A stretch of 64,000 nt of DNA from Haliclona indistincta (taxonomy: Eukaryota; Porifera; Demospongiae; Haplosclerida; Chalinidae). A model generated the notes under the pieces. That model did no database searches and had not been told where the DNA came from. It saw only the letters and a program-made list of their open reading frames with translations. Shown piece by piece: positions 63,682 through 64,000 of the stretch (the stretch's first letter is position 1; each line of letters begins with the position of its first letter). The stretch lies in contig OZ024783.1 in NCBI GenBank assembly GCA_964017065.1, positions 12,036,313-12,100,312 on the forward strand, in the 5' to 3' direction. Made by a program: the position numbers and the translations under genes.

Positions 63682-64000
63682 GTACGCTGCATGTTAAATT
63701 TATTTCTACAGCAAAAGATCAAGATACTATACTGAGCAACTCATGATTTTCTATCTTTGCAAGCACGCCAAATAATAATTATATGCCTGTTTTCTAACTT
63801 TGTGCTCTAAATATCAGGGTTGGGGCGAAGTAATTTTGAAAGGATTTAAGTAAAGTACAAGTACTTTCAGAAAATACTGAAGTACAAGTACAAGTACATA
63901 GCAAATTTTGCCTTGGGACTTAAATACAAGTACAAGTACTAAGATTTGTACTTAAATACAAGTACAAGTACAGTTTTAACTGTGAGCTTGTCAAGTTTGT
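63682..64000. repeat. Intron of GPN2; 5' end of a hAT-like element rich in TACAAGTAC
   Basis: From about 63817 the text CAGGGTTGGGGCGAAGTAAT leads into repeated AAGTACAAGTAC runs to the window end. The CAGGGNTGGG start resembles the hAT-type miniature at 10129. The other end is outside the window. Confidence 0.5.

Overview
The window is animal nuclear DNA. Its genes are split by spliceosomal introns, it is rich in transposons, and it combines NACHT-LRR immune receptors, single-domain SRCR secreted proteins and conserved metazoan housekeeping genes (CHAF1B, GPN2, an RPF2 family). This gene content, the compact introns and the 2A-bearing NLRs suggest a demosponge of the Amphimedon type; that species guess is inference. 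Exon models were built by hand from reading frame, GT/AG sites and phase. Where all phases close, this is stated.

Layout. (1) 1-16.3 kb: two copies of a roughly 8 kb unit, each holding an RPF2-like ribosome-biogenesis gene (+) converging on an NLR gene (-). Both RPF2 copies are damaged. NLR-1 (3573-7821) has an intact multi-exon 5' half but a frameshifted NACHT-LRR exon. NLR-2 (12004-16293) is fully open over seven exons. Each NLR has a short phase 1-1 exon coding for a canonical 2A ribosome-skipping motif (DVEENPGP / DVELNPGP) between an N-terminal hydrophobic/CARD-like part and the death-fold-NACHT-LRR part. (2) 17-21.4 kb: a basic first exon and two secreted SRCR genes separated by a degenerate tandem repeat. 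(3) 21.6-28.5 kb: a seven-exon HTH + SLED-like nuclear protein and a SETMAR-like SET methyltransferase, both on minus. (4) 28.6-49.8 kb: CHAF1B (CAF-1 p60), 12 exons over 21 kb. Two giant introns hold a POT-type transporter, a small gene with a hairpin at its start codon, and relics of Crypton, DUF6589, hAT and LINE elements. (5) 50.1-53.65 kb: a coiled-coil, centrosome-like gene on minus. (6) 53.87-60.95 kb: an apparently complete 7080-bp DNA transposon with 17-bp terminal inverted repeats and a perfect 8-bp target duplication. It codes for a zinc finger, nine 47-residue repeats, a transposase-like core, a C48/Ulp1-like protease and a PHD finger. (7) 61.6-64 kb: a broken aerolysin-like gene and the 5' part of GPN2.

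How parts work together: CHAF1B and the SET gene are divergent with only 66 bp between likely start codons, and that gap carries a perfect E2F-type site. NLR and RPF2 copies are also head-to-head (180 bp at 7822-8001) around a CACGTG box. Mobile DNA explains most of the rest. A 650-670 bp terminal-inverted-repeat element with an internal tRNA-like Pol III promoter occurs twice, and there are several hAT-type (8-bp duplication) and TA-flanked miniature elements. The most distinctive systems are the 2A-exon NLR cassette and the 7-kb transposase-protease-PHD transposon.
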